Shown here piece by piece: positions 29,553 through 37,854 of a DNA stretch of 51,870 bases. A program made the position numbers and the translations under genes. Each line of letters opens with the position of its first letter. The stretch's first letter is position 1. A model generated the notes under the pieces. The model was not told the origin of the DNA, made no database searches, and worked only from the letters and a program-made list of their open reading frames with translations. This stretch comes from CAZJUR01 sp964549525 (GTDB lineage Bacteria; Patescibacteriota; Saccharimonadia; Saccharimonadales; Saccharimonadaceae), in contig CAZJUR010000007.1 in the NCBI GenBank assembly GCA_964549525.1, positions 1-51,870 of the forward strand. Direction: 5' to 3'.

Positions 29553-30425
29553 CTATAATTGTGTGCTTACTATAAGTATCAGCCCTATAAGTGCTATAGT
29601 GCCGAAGAATGCGACTAAGATGAAGCCAAGATAATTCAACCAATGAACTGGGGGTTTCTGAAGTTTACCATCATGAAAAACTTGCAATTGTCGATATAGT
29701 CGCGAACTTCCCATAACTTGATTGAGCGGACCCACTATAGGAAGCAATCCAGCTACAGTCGAAACACCAAAAGCTTCGCGCTTACGGCCGGCAATCAATG
29801 CTTTCGTACGTTCATGCGAATCGCTTATACCTTTTTTAGTTTCTGATTCATCTAAAATAACATATGCCAGTAACGAATATCGATACGCTGCTATAATACC
29901 CGGAATAATTAACAGAAATGACCACGCAATTATTTTTAAAAGCGCTAGAAATTGTGCGAGCAAAAGACGAGGAAACCTTTTCCAAACGGCGGAGAATGCT
30001 TCATTTAATCCTACGCTGTGTCCATCATTGTTACGAAGCGCAACGTATTGAAATACATTCCCGATAAAAACCTGCAAGATTGTCGTGGTAATTATTAGCA
30101 CCAATAAAATGAGTGATATAGCGATAACGAAAATCAAACCTATTCCCGTAAATCCATCGGCAGATGTGAATTCATTTATAGTTGCCGCTTGCACTGGCTG
30201 CGAAGACATATCGCTTAAAAAAGAGAGGAAATTACCTGCAGTAGATACAAAAGCACTCAAAAGACCACTTATGAGCAAGGCCACAGCCCACCAGGTGTTT
30301 TTTTCAAAAAAGGCATTAAACATCTCAAAACAGAGATACAATGGATTTGACTGATATTTTATGGGTGTCATAGTCCTATCATCTAGAGATACCTCATTTG
30401 ACGTTGAAACGTGATCTGTCTTCAT
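29553..30425 (-). CDS. Multi-pass membrane protein, unknown
   Basis: A 290-aa protein with about five hydrophobic segments: near 45-75, 98-128, 153-185, 224-240 and 262-288. A cytosolic N-terminal tail of 35 residues precedes them. The segment with ERFPRLLLAQFLALLK-like character and FLLIIPGIIAAYRYSLLAYVILDE resembles the glycerophosphodiester phosphodiesterase membrane-domain or DUF975-type families, common in Gram-positives, but this is uncertain. AAAAGGAGGAGCAGT just before the ATG at 30425 sets the start. Its promoter region faces the DAHP synthase leader. Confidence 0.6.
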   Translation of the reverse strand: MKTDHVSTSNEVSLDDRTMTPIKYQSNPLYLCFEMFNAFFEKNTWWAVALLISGLLSAFVSTAGNFLSFLSDMSSQPVQAATINEFTSADGFTGIGLIFVIAISLILLVLIITTTILQVFIGNVFQYVALRNNDGHSVGLNEAFSAVWKRFPRLLLAQFLALLKIIAWSFLLIIPGIIAAYRYSLLAYVILDESETKKGISDSHERTKALIAGRKREAFGVSTVAGLLPIVGPLNQVMGSSRLYRQLQVFHDGKLQKPPVHWLNYLGFILVAFFGTIALIGLILIVSTQL

Positions 30426-30454
30426 ACTGCTCCTCCTTTTCATATAGTGTATCA

Positions 30455-30483
30455 TTGACAAGGGATTTTCACATCGTTATAGT
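30455..30483 (+). promoter_or_regulatory. Promoter of the DAHP synthase attenuator transcript
   Basis: TTGACA at 30455-30460, a 17-nt spacer and TATAGT at 30478-30483. The -10 ends 7 nt before the leader-peptide ATG at 30491, so the transcript should begin on or next to that ATG. Confidence 0.8.
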
Positions 30484-30490
30484 AAATAAT

Positions 30491-30559
30491 ATGAGTTATC
30501 ATTTACAAACTATCTGGTTTTACTTTTTTAGCCGAGACGGTTTGTATTATGATGTCTAA
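30491..30559 (+). CDS. Aromatic-rich leader peptide of the DAHP synthase attenuator
   Basis: A 22-codon frame. Residues 9-13 are Trp-Phe-Tyr-Phe-Phe, with Tyr at 3, 19 and 20, so eight of 22 residues are aromatic. All three aromatic amino acids, the end products of the pathway that the next gene starts, appear in one run. TAA is at 30557-30559. It has no Shine-Dalgarno site and the promoter places the transcript start at the ATG, so it seems to be a leaderless leader peptide. The run of control codons lies just upstream of the alternative RNA pairing at 30534-30608. By its design it should act as a ribosome-stalling sensor of charged Trp, Phe and Tyr tRNAs. Confidence 0.8.
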   Translation: MSYHLQTIWFYFFSRDGLYYDV

Positions 30560-30611
30560 ATAGAAATTATCATCACATAAACCGTCTCTTTTACAAAAGA
30601 GACGGTTTTAT
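30534..30611 (+). promoter_or_regulatory. Transcription attenuator: alternative antiterminator and terminator
   Basis: GAGACGGTTT occurs at 30534-30543 and again at 30599-30608, and its complement AAACCGTCTC at 30579-30588. The complement can pair with the first copy (antiterminator, ten base pairs) or with the second (terminator, extended by TTTT/AAAA and followed by TTATT). A weaker upstream pairing of 30507-30515 with the first copy is possible. A ribosome stalled at Trp9 to Tyr11 would leave the first copy free, favouring the antiterminator. A ribosome reaching the stop at 30557 would cover part of it, favouring the terminator. Confidence 0.8.
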
Positions 30612-30624
30612 TATAGGAGGAAAA

Positions 30625-31782
30625 ATGGAACAATATAAGAAAAATAAGGAAAGACACCATTCAATGTATACAGATAACTATCAGCCAGCATATGATGATC
30701 TAGAAAAGTTAGAAGAAGCGTGTCATGAATTAGCAGCCACAACGCCAGTCACTTCTTATGAACATCTCATGTCCATACGAGAGCAATTAAAAAAACTTGC
30801 TCTTGGTGAGACCGACACGCCACTTATTATGGCCGGACCTTGTTCAGAGTATGTTCGGCTCGACGAAAGTCCTCGTACAATTGCGAAAGGCTACAACAAA
30901 CTATATGAGGGGATAAAGAATGAGCATCCGCGTGCTATTGCAGTTATACGGGGATGCGGACAAGCTGCAAAACCTCGTTCACAGGAAATGGAAGACAATC
31001 TACCTTCGTATTACGGCGACATGATAAATGGAGAAGAAAAAACTCTTCAATCGCGTCGCCCAGATCCATCACGTATGGTAGCAACCGCTCTGCAATCGCG
31101 GGATATCGAAAGCTACTTGAGTGAGTGGCATGGAGATCATATTGCGATGGCACACGAAGCACTTCTGCTTCCATACGAGAAAAGCTTTATGAAAGAGTTA
31201 AATAATCAGCACTATATAGCTTCAGGCGATATGCTGTGGATTGGTGACAGAACCCGTAAACCAGACGGGGAGCATGTTAAGCTACTGACTTCAATTTTAA
31301 ATCCTGTCGGCATTAAAGTCGGCCCTAATATAGAGTCTCAAGACGTTGCTAGACTTGCCCAGACGCTAAATCCACACAATCATCCAGGAAAACTCAGCTT
31401 CATCATTCGCTTTGGCGCAGAAGAGATAAAAAATATTGGAAAATTGCTCGATGTCATAGCCGAAGAAGCACCAAACTGCCTTATTGTGTCGGATCCATGC
31501 CATGGTAATACACGAGAAGTAAAAAATATTCATGGTATCGCTCAAAAGACAAGAGTAGTAGAAGATATGGTCACGGAAATTATGAGCTTAAGTACACTGT
31601 GTCGTGAGCGAAATATTCGTCTACACGGCCTTCATCTGGAGGCAGTGGCGATGGGTGATCATAAAAAACAATGCGTTGATCAAAAACATCACCTGCCAAA
31701 TACAATCAGCAGTGTTGACCCGCAACTCAATTTGACTCAACTACGGCGTGTACTGAAAGAGACGAGAGATTATTTGCTATGA
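30625..31782 (+). CDS. Class II 3-deoxy-D-arabino-heptulosonate 7-phosphate synthase
   Basis: A 385-aa enzyme that joins phosphoenolpyruvate and erythrose 4-phosphate, the first step of the shikimate pathway. It is the class II form: RGCGQAAKPRS near 110-120, LPSYYGDMING near 126-136, IGDRTRKPDGEHVKLL near 207-222, NPVGIKVGP near 227-235 and SDPCHGNTRE near 290-299. The four metal ligands seem kept: Cys in AGPCSE, His in CHGN, Glu in LHLEAV and Asp in SVDPQLN. Length is nearer to PhzC-type short enzymes than to plant or mycobacterial ones. TAGGAGG precedes the ATG. It is controlled by the leader and attenuator above. No other shikimate gene is present in the window. Confidence 0.9.
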   Translation: MEQYKKNKERHHSMYTDNYQPAYDDLEKLEEACHELAATTPVTSYEHLMSIREQLKKLALGETDTPLIMAGPCSEYVRLDESPRTIAKGYNKLYEGIKNEHPRAIAVIRGCGQAAKPRSQEMEDNLPSYYGDMINGEEKTLQSRRPDPSRMVATALQSRDIESYLSEWHGDHIAMAHEALLLPYEKSFMKELNNQHYIASGDMLWIGDRTRKPDGEHVKLLTSILNPVGIKVGPNIESQDVARLAQTLNPHNHPGKLSFIIRFGAEEIKNIGKLLDVIAEEAPNCLIVSDPCHGNTREVKNIHGIAQKTRVVEDMVTEIMSLSTLCRERNIRLHGLHLEAVAMGDHKKQCVDQKHHLPNTISSVDPQLNLTQLRRVLKETRDYLL

Positions 31783-31789
31783 TAAAAAC

Positions 31790-32620
31790 ATGACTAAAAT
31801 AACTAAAGCCATTATCCCGGTGGCTGGCTGGGGGACACGCATGCTCCCGATCACCAAAGCAATTGAAAAATGTATGCTACCAGTGGGGACACGACCAGTG
31901 ATTGATTATATAGTTCAAGATGTGGTGCAAGCTGGAATACGCGAGTTATTTTTTGTGGTTGGAGAGCAAAGCTCACAATTGCAAAGTTATTATCGTAGCA
32001 ATATTCAGCTCAATGATTATCTTCGAAAAAAAGGTAAAAAGGAACTTTTAGAAAAAATTGCGCCGCTCAAAAACGTCAACATTCACTTTATTACCCAGCC
32101 AAGTACTGGCGGGTACGGAACCAGTATTCCCGTTGGTCTTGCAAACGAATTTATTTCTGAGGATGAGTCGGCATTAGTTATTATGGGTGATCAATTTTTT
32201 TGGCGGCAAGACGGCGGATCGAATGCAGCTGATCTCATTAAACTCGTGAAAAATAAAGGTCTGACGGCGGGATTATATGGCAATCCGGTAGCTTTAGAAG
32301 ACGTTTCAAAATTTGGCATTATTGAAAAAGACGTGCATGACCATTTTGTACGAATTATCGAAAAACCATCTGCTAAAGAAGCGCCGAGTAACTTAAATAA
32401 CTCTAGTTTTTACTTATTTGATAAAGCGATTTTTGAGCTAGCTAAAACCCTACCAGCCAACCCTCTAAGGGGCGAATACGAAATCACCGATGCTATCAAT
32501 GCGTATGTGGCGAGTGGCAAGAATATTGTTGTGGGTGAAATTACGGGTGAGTATATGGAGTGCGGCAGTCCTGAGGGTTGGCATCGTGCAAATAATATAA
32601 TAAGGAATTTTTTCGCATAA
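31790..32620 (+). CDS. galU: UTP-glucose-1-phosphate uridylyltransferase
   Basis: A 276-aa nucleotidyltransferase that makes UDP-glucose. IPVAGWGTRMLPITKAIEKCMLPV (9-32, split here by function) has the GxGTRxLPxTK signature for UTP binding, then QPSTGGYGTSIPVGLA near 103-118 and MGDQFFW near 134-140 for base and metal, and FGIIEK near 174-179. EITDAINAY near 225-233 is the usual end motif. UDP-glucose would feed surface glycans. TATGAT at 31778-31783 ends 6 nt before the ATG, with no ribosome site, so it may be leaderless as well as read from the DAHP synthase gene 7 bp upstream. Confidence 0.93.
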   Translation: MTKITKAIIPVAGWGTRMLPITKAIEKCMLPVGTRPVIDYIVQDVVQAGIRELFFVVGEQSSQLQSYYRSNIQLNDYLRKKGKKELLEKIAPLKNVNIHFITQPSTGGYGTSIPVGLANEFISEDESALVIMGDQFFWRQDGGSNAADLIKLVKNKGLTAGLYGNPVALEDVSKFGIIEKDVHDHFVRIIEKPSAKEAPSNLNNSSFYLFDKAIFELAKTLPANPLRGEYEITDAINAYVASGKNIVVGEITGEYMECGSPEGWHRANNIIRNFFA

Positions 32621-32630
32621 AGTACATGTC

Positions 32631-32659
32631 TTTACAGTGTATATCTTATCTGTTACAAT
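32631..32659 (+). promoter_or_regulatory. rplU promoter
   Basis: TTTACA at 32631-32636, a 17-nt spacer and TACAAT at 32654-32659. The leader of about 25 nt has GAAGGAAG before the ATG. Confidence 0.65.
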
Positions 32660-32690
32660 GAGTAGTTGAAATTAAGAAGAAGGAAGTAAA

Positions 32691-32996
32691 ATGAAAGCAG
32701 TCGTACGAATCGGCGGCAAGCAGTATATTGTCGCTGATAAAGAGACCCTCCTGGTGGACCGCCTCCCGGATGGAACGAAAGAGCTCACGCTCGATGCGCT
32801 TTTAACGTTTGATGGCGATAAAACTGCTATCGGAACACCACTTGTCAAAGGTGTAAGCATTAAAGCAAAAGTTATTGAACCAGAGGTGAAAGGGGATAAG
32901 CTTCGTATTATCCGTTACAAAGCCAAGAAGCGTGTTCATAAAGAAATGGGCCATCGACAAAAACACAGTCTCATAAAAATCGATCGCATTGCCTAA
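32691..32996 (+). CDS. rplU: 50S ribosomal protein L21
   Basis: A 101-aa large-subunit protein. The start MKAVVRIGGKQYIV matches the conserved L21 start, and the C-terminal RYKAKKRVHKEMGHRQKHSLIKI is the RNA-binding GHRQ region. Length equals the family norm. rpmA (L27), its usual downstream partner, is not here; a terminator follows directly and then parA. The mRNA has a normal leader with an SD site. Confidence 0.96.
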   Translation: MKAVVRIGGKQYIVADKETLLVDRLPDGTKELTLDALLTFDGDKTAIGTPLVKGVSIKAKVIEPEVKGDKLRIIRYKAKKRVHKEMGHRQKHSLIKIDRIA

Positions 32997-33023
32997 AAAA
33001 CTCCCGTTCAGGGAGTTTTTTTA
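32995..33023 (+). terminator. Intrinsic terminator after rplU
   Basis: An A run then ACTCCC (33000-33005), loop GTTCA and GGGAGT (33011-33016) with a T run to 33022. The A and T runs make it bidirectional. Confidence 0.93.
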
Positions 33024-33037
33024 TGATATGTGCGTGC

Positions 33038-33043
33038 TATAAT
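33038..33043 (+). promoter_or_regulatory. -10 element for parA-parB
   Basis: TATAAT at 33038-33043. The leader would be about 31 nt with GAGGGAAA as a possible ribosome site. No clear -35 was found because the terminator T run occupies that position. Confidence 0.5.
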
Positions 33044-33080
33044 AAAAAGAGCGAAAGTTGAGGGAAATAGACACATACCT

Positions 33081-33845
33081 ATGCCTACTAAAATCATTGC
33101 GGTGACAAATCAAAAAGGGGGAGTTGGCAAAACGACTTCAGCTGTCAGTATTGCGTATTATTTGGCAAAAAGTGGTCATAAAACACTTCTCATTGATCTC
33201 GATCCACAAGGGAATGCAACAAGCGGACTTGGTATCAATAAGCACCAGCTTACGCATGGTGCTTCCGACATAATTTTAGGCACGACTAGTCTTAAAGATG
33301 CACCACTCGCAACTAAATGGAAGAATTTGTTTCTCATTCCGACCACAGCTCATCTAGCGAATACGGAAGTCGAATTAGCTAATTTGAATAAAAAATTTGT
33401 TCGATTAAAACAAGCAATTGGTGAAGCCGATGAGTTCGAATATATCATTATTGACTGCCCGCCCAGCCTCAGTTTATTGACCGTAAATGCGCTGGTAGCA
33501 GCACAATTTGTTTTACTTCCTGTTCAAGCAGAATTTTATGCGATGGAGGGGTTGGGGCAATTGCTTGAAACGATGAAACTCGTAAGAAAAGGTCTGAATC
33601 CAACGCTTGAATTAGTAGGAGTACTTGTCACCATGTACGATAAGCGAACAACGCTTTGTGCACAGGTTCATCAAGAAATTATTAAACATTTTCCAGGTAA
33701 AGTTTTTGAAACAACAATTCCGCGTAATATTCGTTTAGCAGAAGCACCAAGTCATGGTGTGCCAATTGGTGAATATGAACGATGGAGTAAGGGTGCGCGT
33801 GCCTATAAAGCAGCCACAAAGGAGATTGTGCGTCGTGTCGGCTAA
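33081..33845 (+). CDS. parA: Chromosome partitioning ATPase ParA (Soj)
   Basis: A 254-aa Walker-type ATPase. KIIAVTNQKGGVGKTTSAV (4-22) holds the deviant Walker A with signature Lys, IDLDPQGNATSGLG near 44-57 is Walker A', and YIIIDCPPSLSLLT near 119-132 is Walker B. It drives segregation with ParB. The start at 33081 is chosen over an upstream in-frame ATG at 33030, which lies ahead of the -10 element. No dnaA or parS-like palindrome is visible nearby. parB overlaps its end by 11 bp. Confidence 0.96.
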   Translation: MPTKIIAVTNQKGGVGKTTSAVSIAYYLAKSGHKTLLIDLDPQGNATSGLGINKHQLTHGASDIILGTTSLKDAPLATKWKNLFLIPTTAHLANTEVELANLNKKFVRLKQAIGEADEFEYIIIDCPPSLSLLTVNALVAAQFVLLPVQAEFYAMEGLGQLLETMKLVRKGLNPTLELVGVLVTMYDKRTTLCAQVHQEIIKHFPGKVFETTIPRNIRLAEAPSHGVPIGEYERWSKGARAYKAATKEIVRRVG

Positions 33846-34719
33846 AAAAGCGCTGGGAAGAGGCTTCGATACATTGTTGCCAACCGATATTTTAGACGAG
33901 GAATTTGACCCAACTGCTCATATGGATGAAAAAGTTTCCGAACTGCGCTATGTGTCTATAGCGGAAGTTACTGCCGATCCAGATCAACCGCGTCGATATT
34001 TTGATGAGTCGGCGCTTGGGGACCTAACACAGTCGATTAAAGAACACGGTATTCTTCAGCCACTCATTGTAGTACCAAATAAAAAAGGATTTACGATCGT
34101 AGCAGGTGAACGACGTTTTCGCGCAGCTAAACAGGCGGGTCTTACGAAAGTACCGATAATTGTTCGTACCCTCACCAACCAACATAAACTAGAGCTATCT
34201 CTTATCGAAAATCTTCAACGACAAGATCTTAATCCGCTTGAGACCGCCACAGCTTATATGAAATTAAGAGATCAATTTAACCTCAGTCTCAAGGATATTA
34301 GCCAACGAGTGGGGGGTAAATCAGTAGCCGTTATTAGCAATGTTATGCGGCTTTTACACTTACCCGATACAGCTAAACAAGCACTTATAAATGGGCTAAT
34401 TACTGAAGGTCATGCCCGGCAAATTTTGGCCCTCGAATCTCCTGATTCTCAGAAGGTGCTGCTCGATAAAATTATTTCAGAAAAATGGTCTGTACGCCAA
34501 GCAGAACAATTTGTTATCGGCTATAAAAAAAGCGGCAAAGGCGTGAAAGCTACAGCAGCAAAAAAAGCAACTCAATCTGAAACACCTCTCACCAAACATC
34601 TGAGTGAACAATTGCATACTTCAGTGAAGATCCGTACAACCGCAAAAGGCGGGCAGCTCATTATTTCGTACAAAAATGACGCCGAACTACAAGACCTTGC
34701 TAGGCGTCTTGAATCATAA
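33835..34719 (+). CDS. parB: Chromosome partitioning protein ParB (Spo0J)
   Basis: A 294-aa CTPase and DNA-binding clamp. The usual KKALGRGFDTLLP start (4-16) follows a GTG codon with AAAGGAG 10 nt upstream. The ParB/Srx domain has QPRRYFDESALGDLTQSIKEHG near 52-73 and GERRFRAAKQAG near 92-103, which carries the CTP-binding GERRxRA motif. ENLQRQDLNPLE near 125-136 and a helix-turn-helix near 145-185 follow. The basic alanine-rich linker and dimer domain are at the end. It forms an operon with parA. Confidence 0.96.
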   Translation: MSAKKALGRGFDTLLPTDILDEEFDPTAHMDEKVSELRYVSIAEVTADPDQPRRYFDESALGDLTQSIKEHGILQPLIVVPNKKGFTIVAGERRFRAAKQAGLTKVPIIVRTLTNQHKLELSLIENLQRQDLNPLETATAYMKLRDQFNLSLKDISQRVGGKSVAVISNVMRLLHLPDTAKQALINGLITEGHARQILALESPDSQKVLLDKIISEKWSVRQAEQFVIGYKKSGKGVKATAAKKATQSETPLTKHLSEQLHTSVKIRTTAKGGQLIISYKNDAELQDLARRLES

Positions 34720-34723
34720 TTTC

Positions 34724-35317
34724 TTAAAAAGCTCGGAAATGCTGAAAAGGAAAAATTCGTAAACCAACAGGCCCCTCGATGTTTTTGATGGGAACTGTAC
34801 CTAGTCCATTACGTGAATCAAACGAGTAATTGCCCTCACGATGGTCACCTGACACGAAAATTTCATTATCTGGCACAGTTACTTCAATATCACCGGTAGT
34901 CGGAGAACCTTCTTTGTCTGGAGTACGAGAATCTGGATTAAAGCCTTGAGGATTTGTTTTATTAAAGACAGTTATTTCTCCATTTTTTACAATGACTTTT
35001 TCCTTCGGTAGACCGATAACTCTTTTCACAATGTATTCATCTCGTCCCATTGTTTCAAATAATGGATTTTTAAAGACAATTACTTGTCCACGGTCAGGAA
35101 TATATTCTTGTCGCTGCAGATGTTGCCAAGAAACAGGGAGTTTGTTGACGATCAGTTTATCACCCGTATACATCGTTTTTTCCATACTCGGTCCTTCAAC
35201 ATTGAAACTGCGAAAAATAAAGCTATTGATGATAAACACCCCTACGACGACCAGAACCACAAACAAAATAATATTGAGGCCGTCTTTTACAAACTGATTC
35301 TCTTTTAGTTTTTGCAT
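34724..35317 (-). CDS. lepB: Signal peptidase I
   Basis: A 197-aa membrane serine peptidase. One membrane helix at about 15-35 precedes the catalytic domain. GPSMEKTMYTGD near 42-53 has the catalytic Ser and YIVKRVIGLPKEKV near 95-108 the catalytic Lys. SGDHREGNYSFDSRNGLGTVP near 158-178 is box E. It cleaves signal peptides on the outer face of the membrane. The ATG at 35317 is preferred over 35329, because TATGAT on the minus strand ends 7 nt before 35317, in line with the leaderless pattern here. Confidence 0.95.
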   Translation of the reverse strand: MQKLKENQFVKDGLNIILFVVLVVVGVFIINSFIFRSFNVEGPSMEKTMYTGDKLIVNKLPVSWQHLQRQEYIPDRGQVIVFKNPLFETMGRDEYIVKRVIGLPKEKVIVKNGEITVFNKTNPQGFNPDSRTPDKEGSPTTGDIEVTVPDNEIFVSGDHREGNYSFDSRNGLGTVPIKNIEGPVGLRIFPFQHFRAF

Positions 35318-35420
35318 TATTTCTATCATACACTATTATTTTGGGCAGAGATTGAAACAATGCACTCATTTTAGAGTTTTATATAATGACATTTTCCGCT
35401 ATAGTAGAATAAGTTTATTT

Positions 35421-37004
35421 ATGACAAACCGACACCAATCAATTGATGGATTTTCGATTCGGCGGCGTACTCCAAACGATATATATAAAAAAAAGGTGGA
35501 AGATACGACGGTTCCTCAAAAATTCCTCAAAAAAAATTCATTGTCTCCCTCATCTATACAACCGCTTCCAAAAAGAGATGCCTCGTCTCCATCAAATGGT
35601 TTGCGACGCAATGATATAGATGAATCGCTCAAGCAATTTACTGATAGCCCGAAAAAAAAGAAGAAAAATCGGCTTTTTACAAAAAAACGTGTCAAGCGTT
35701 TGTTTTTGCTTATTTTTATTATCCTGCTTCTTGTGGGAGGCTATGTAGCAATCAAGGCATTTCTAGCCGGCAGCAAAATATTTGGGGGAAATTTATTTGA
35801 CATTGTTTCACAAGCTCAACCTCTTAAAGAAGATGAGTTTGGGCGGAGTAATATCGCTATATTTGGTACGAGCGAAGATGATCAATTTGATCACGATGGC
35901 GCTACCTTAACAGATTCTATTTTGCTTGTCAGCGTTGACCAAAAGAAGAAAACCGCTGCTATCACCAGTGTGCCTCGTGATTTGTGGGTAGAATACGATG
36001 ACGAATGCGATATTGGTTATCAAGGTAAAATTAATGCTGTGTATCAATGTGCACTCGGTTCTAACAATGACGTCATGGCAGGCTCTCGCTCGCTCAGAAA
36101 AAAAGTTGGAGAAGTATATGGTCTCGATGTCCAATATTCGATCAAGGTGGGCTACAAGGCAGTTCAGCAAGCGGTAGATGCCGTGGGTGGAGTAGATATC
36201 GTAATTGAAAGTGAGGATCCACGCGGCATTTTAGATCGTAACTTTGACTGGGAGTGTCGCTACCAATGTTATTATGTGAAATATCCCAATGGGCCAGCTC
36301 ATCTCGATGGTAAGCATGCACTTGCACTTGCTCGTGCCCGTAATGATGCCGGTGGCTATGGACTAAGTAGAGGTAATTTTGACCGAGAAATAAATCAGCA
36401 AAAAATTCTGCTGGCCCTACAAAAGAAAGCCATTAGCGCCGGTACACTCGCAAATCCAGTGAGCTCTACTCAACTCATTGATTCACTTGGTAACAATGTG
36501 CGGACAAATTTTGTGGCGGGAGAAATCAAAACCCTCGTTAACTTAGGAAGAGACACAAAACAAAAAAATATTGACCGCTTTAACCTCGTCGATCAAGAAC
36601 CTGCAATTATTACCACTGGCTCAGTGCAGGGCCAAAGCGTCGTGCGACCTGTTGCAGGTATACTCGATTATAGCGAAATCGCTCTCTTTATCAGAAAACG
36701 GCTCGCGAGCGATGCTGTAACTAAAGAAAATGCCACGATTATGGTTCTCAACGGGTCAGGTCGTGCCGGTGCAGCCCAAACAATGAAAGACCAACTTACG
36801 AGTAAAGGATTGACCGTTAGTAGTGTCGGCAATGCACCTGTCAGCGCTGAATATGGGGCAATTGCGCTCTACAAAGTGACTGACACGAAACAACCTGCTA
36901 CGACTAAAAAATTGGAGTCAGTACTCAAAACAAAGCTCCGTTCAGGAGTCTTACCATATCAAATGCAATCTGATGCTGATTTTGTGGTAATTGTCGGCCA
37001 ATAG
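35421..37004 (+). CDS. LytR-CpsA-Psr family protein with LytR_C domain
   Basis: A 527-aa envelope protein. A 90-residue basic cytosolic tail is followed by a membrane helix near 92-115. The LCP domain runs from about 145 to 370: DSILLVSVDQKKK, TSVPRDLW (phosphate-binding Arg), GYKAVQQAVDAVGGVDI, LDGKHALALARARN. The C-terminal LytR_C domain, with MVLNGSGRAGAAQTMKDQL, is at about 440-527. LCP enzymes attach glycopolymers to peptidoglycan in monoderm bacteria. The start at 35421 has no ribosome site; TATAGT lies at 35400-35405 and TATAAT is also present further upstream. Confidence 0.9.
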   Translation: MTNRHQSIDGFSIRRRTPNDIYKKKVEDTTVPQKFLKKNSLSPSSIQPLPKRDASSPSNGLRRNDIDESLKQFTDSPKKKKKNRLFTKKRVKRLFLLIFIILLLVGGYVAIKAFLAGSKIFGGNLFDIVSQAQPLKEDEFGRSNIAIFGTSEDDQFDHDGATLTDSILLVSVDQKKKTAAITSVPRDLWVEYDDECDIGYQGKINAVYQCALGSNNDVMAGSRSLRKKVGEVYGLDVQYSIKVGYKAVQQAVDAVGGVDIVIESEDPRGILDRNFDWECRYQCYYVKYPNGPAHLDGKHALALARARNDAGGYGLSRGNFDREINQQKILLALQKKAISAGTLANPVSSTQLIDSLGNNVRTNFVAGEIKTLVNLGRDTKQKNIDRFNLVDQEPAIITTGSVQGQSVVRPVAGILDYSEIALFIRKRLASDAVTKENATIMVLNGSGRAGAAQTMKDQLTSKGLTVSSVGNAPVSAEYGAIALYKVTDTKQPATTKKLESVLKTKLRSGVLPYQMQSDADFVVIVGQ

Positions 37005-37029
37005 GGCGCAATTTGCTATACTAGACTTT

Positions 37030-37824
37030 ATGGAACTTATGAAAGGAGCTCAAAGGCACACGACACGAGTGAGTGAAATAATTCATATTTTTCTCAATAT
37101 TTTATTTGCTTTTGCCGTACTAGGTCTGGTCAAACTATTTGGAACTGCTACGACTTTGCCAGTATTAGCTTACTTACTGGTTTTTTTGAGTAAATGGCGT
37201 GTTTTTGCAGTGCGACCACGGTATTGGTGGGATAATTTTCAAACTAATCTTTTAGACGTACTGGTGGGCGTCAGTTTTGTAACGTTTATTTGGCAATCTG
37301 AAGGCAATATTGGCTTTCAAATACTGCTCACAATCTTATATATTTTGTGGCTGATTTTTCTCAAGCCTCGTAGTTCACGTTTTGCTATCACTATTCAGGC
37401 AGGTATCGGACAATTTCTTGCTTTCACAACCTTATTTGCCACCGCCTACGCATGGCCGGCTATCTGGGTAGTGGTGGCGACGTGGGTGATTGGCTATATT
37501 AGCGCGCGACATGTGTTAAGTGCGTATAATGAAGAAGATATTACTCTTCTTAGCCTGGTGTGGGCATTTATATTGGCAGAAGCCGGCTGGGTACTACATC
37601 ATTGGACAATTGCCTATAATATTCCGCTCGTGGGCACACAGCTAAAGATTCCTCAAATTGCTATTTTCTTAGGACTATTAAGTCACGTGAGTATTATTGG
37701 GTACGCGAGTTACGCAAAGCATGGAACAGTGAAGCTTTCAGCCGTCATATGGCCGTATGTTTTTAGTATTATTGTTATACTGGTTATGATGCTATTTCTT
37801 GCTAATACATATACTACTGTTTAA
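37030..37824 (+). CDS. Eight-helix membrane protein, unknown
   Basis: A 264-aa very hydrophobic protein with seven or eight membrane segments (near 18-35, 40-58, 78-92, 95-113, 124-140, 142-160, 170-187, 205-225 and 238-258). There are no charged catalytic motifs. Aromatic residues are frequent at the membrane borders. TATACT at 37017-37022 ends 7 nt before the ATG at 37030, so this in-frame start is chosen over 36991 and the mRNA looks leaderless. It lies between the LCP gene and htrA, which suggests an envelope role, but this is only context. Confidence 0.6.
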   Translation: MELMKGAQRHTTRVSEIIHIFLNILFAFAVLGLVKLFGTATTLPVLAYLLVFLSKWRVFAVRPRYWWDNFQTNLLDVLVGVSFVTFIWQSEGNIGFQILLTILYILWLIFLKPRSSRFAITIQAGIGQFLAFTTLFATAYAWPAIWVVVATWVIGYISARHVLSAYNEEDITLLSLVWAFILAEAGWVLHHWTIAYNIPLVGTQLKIPQIAIFLGLLSHVSIIGYASYAKHGTVKLSAVIWPYVFSIIVILVMMLFLANTYTTV

Positions 37825-37854
37825 ACTACGGAGCGAATGAAAGAGGAGGGAACA

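Noticed and set aside
32691..34719. Replication origin near parAB
   Set aside because: No dnaA or dnaN gene and no cluster of DnaA boxes is visible; parAB alone is not enough.
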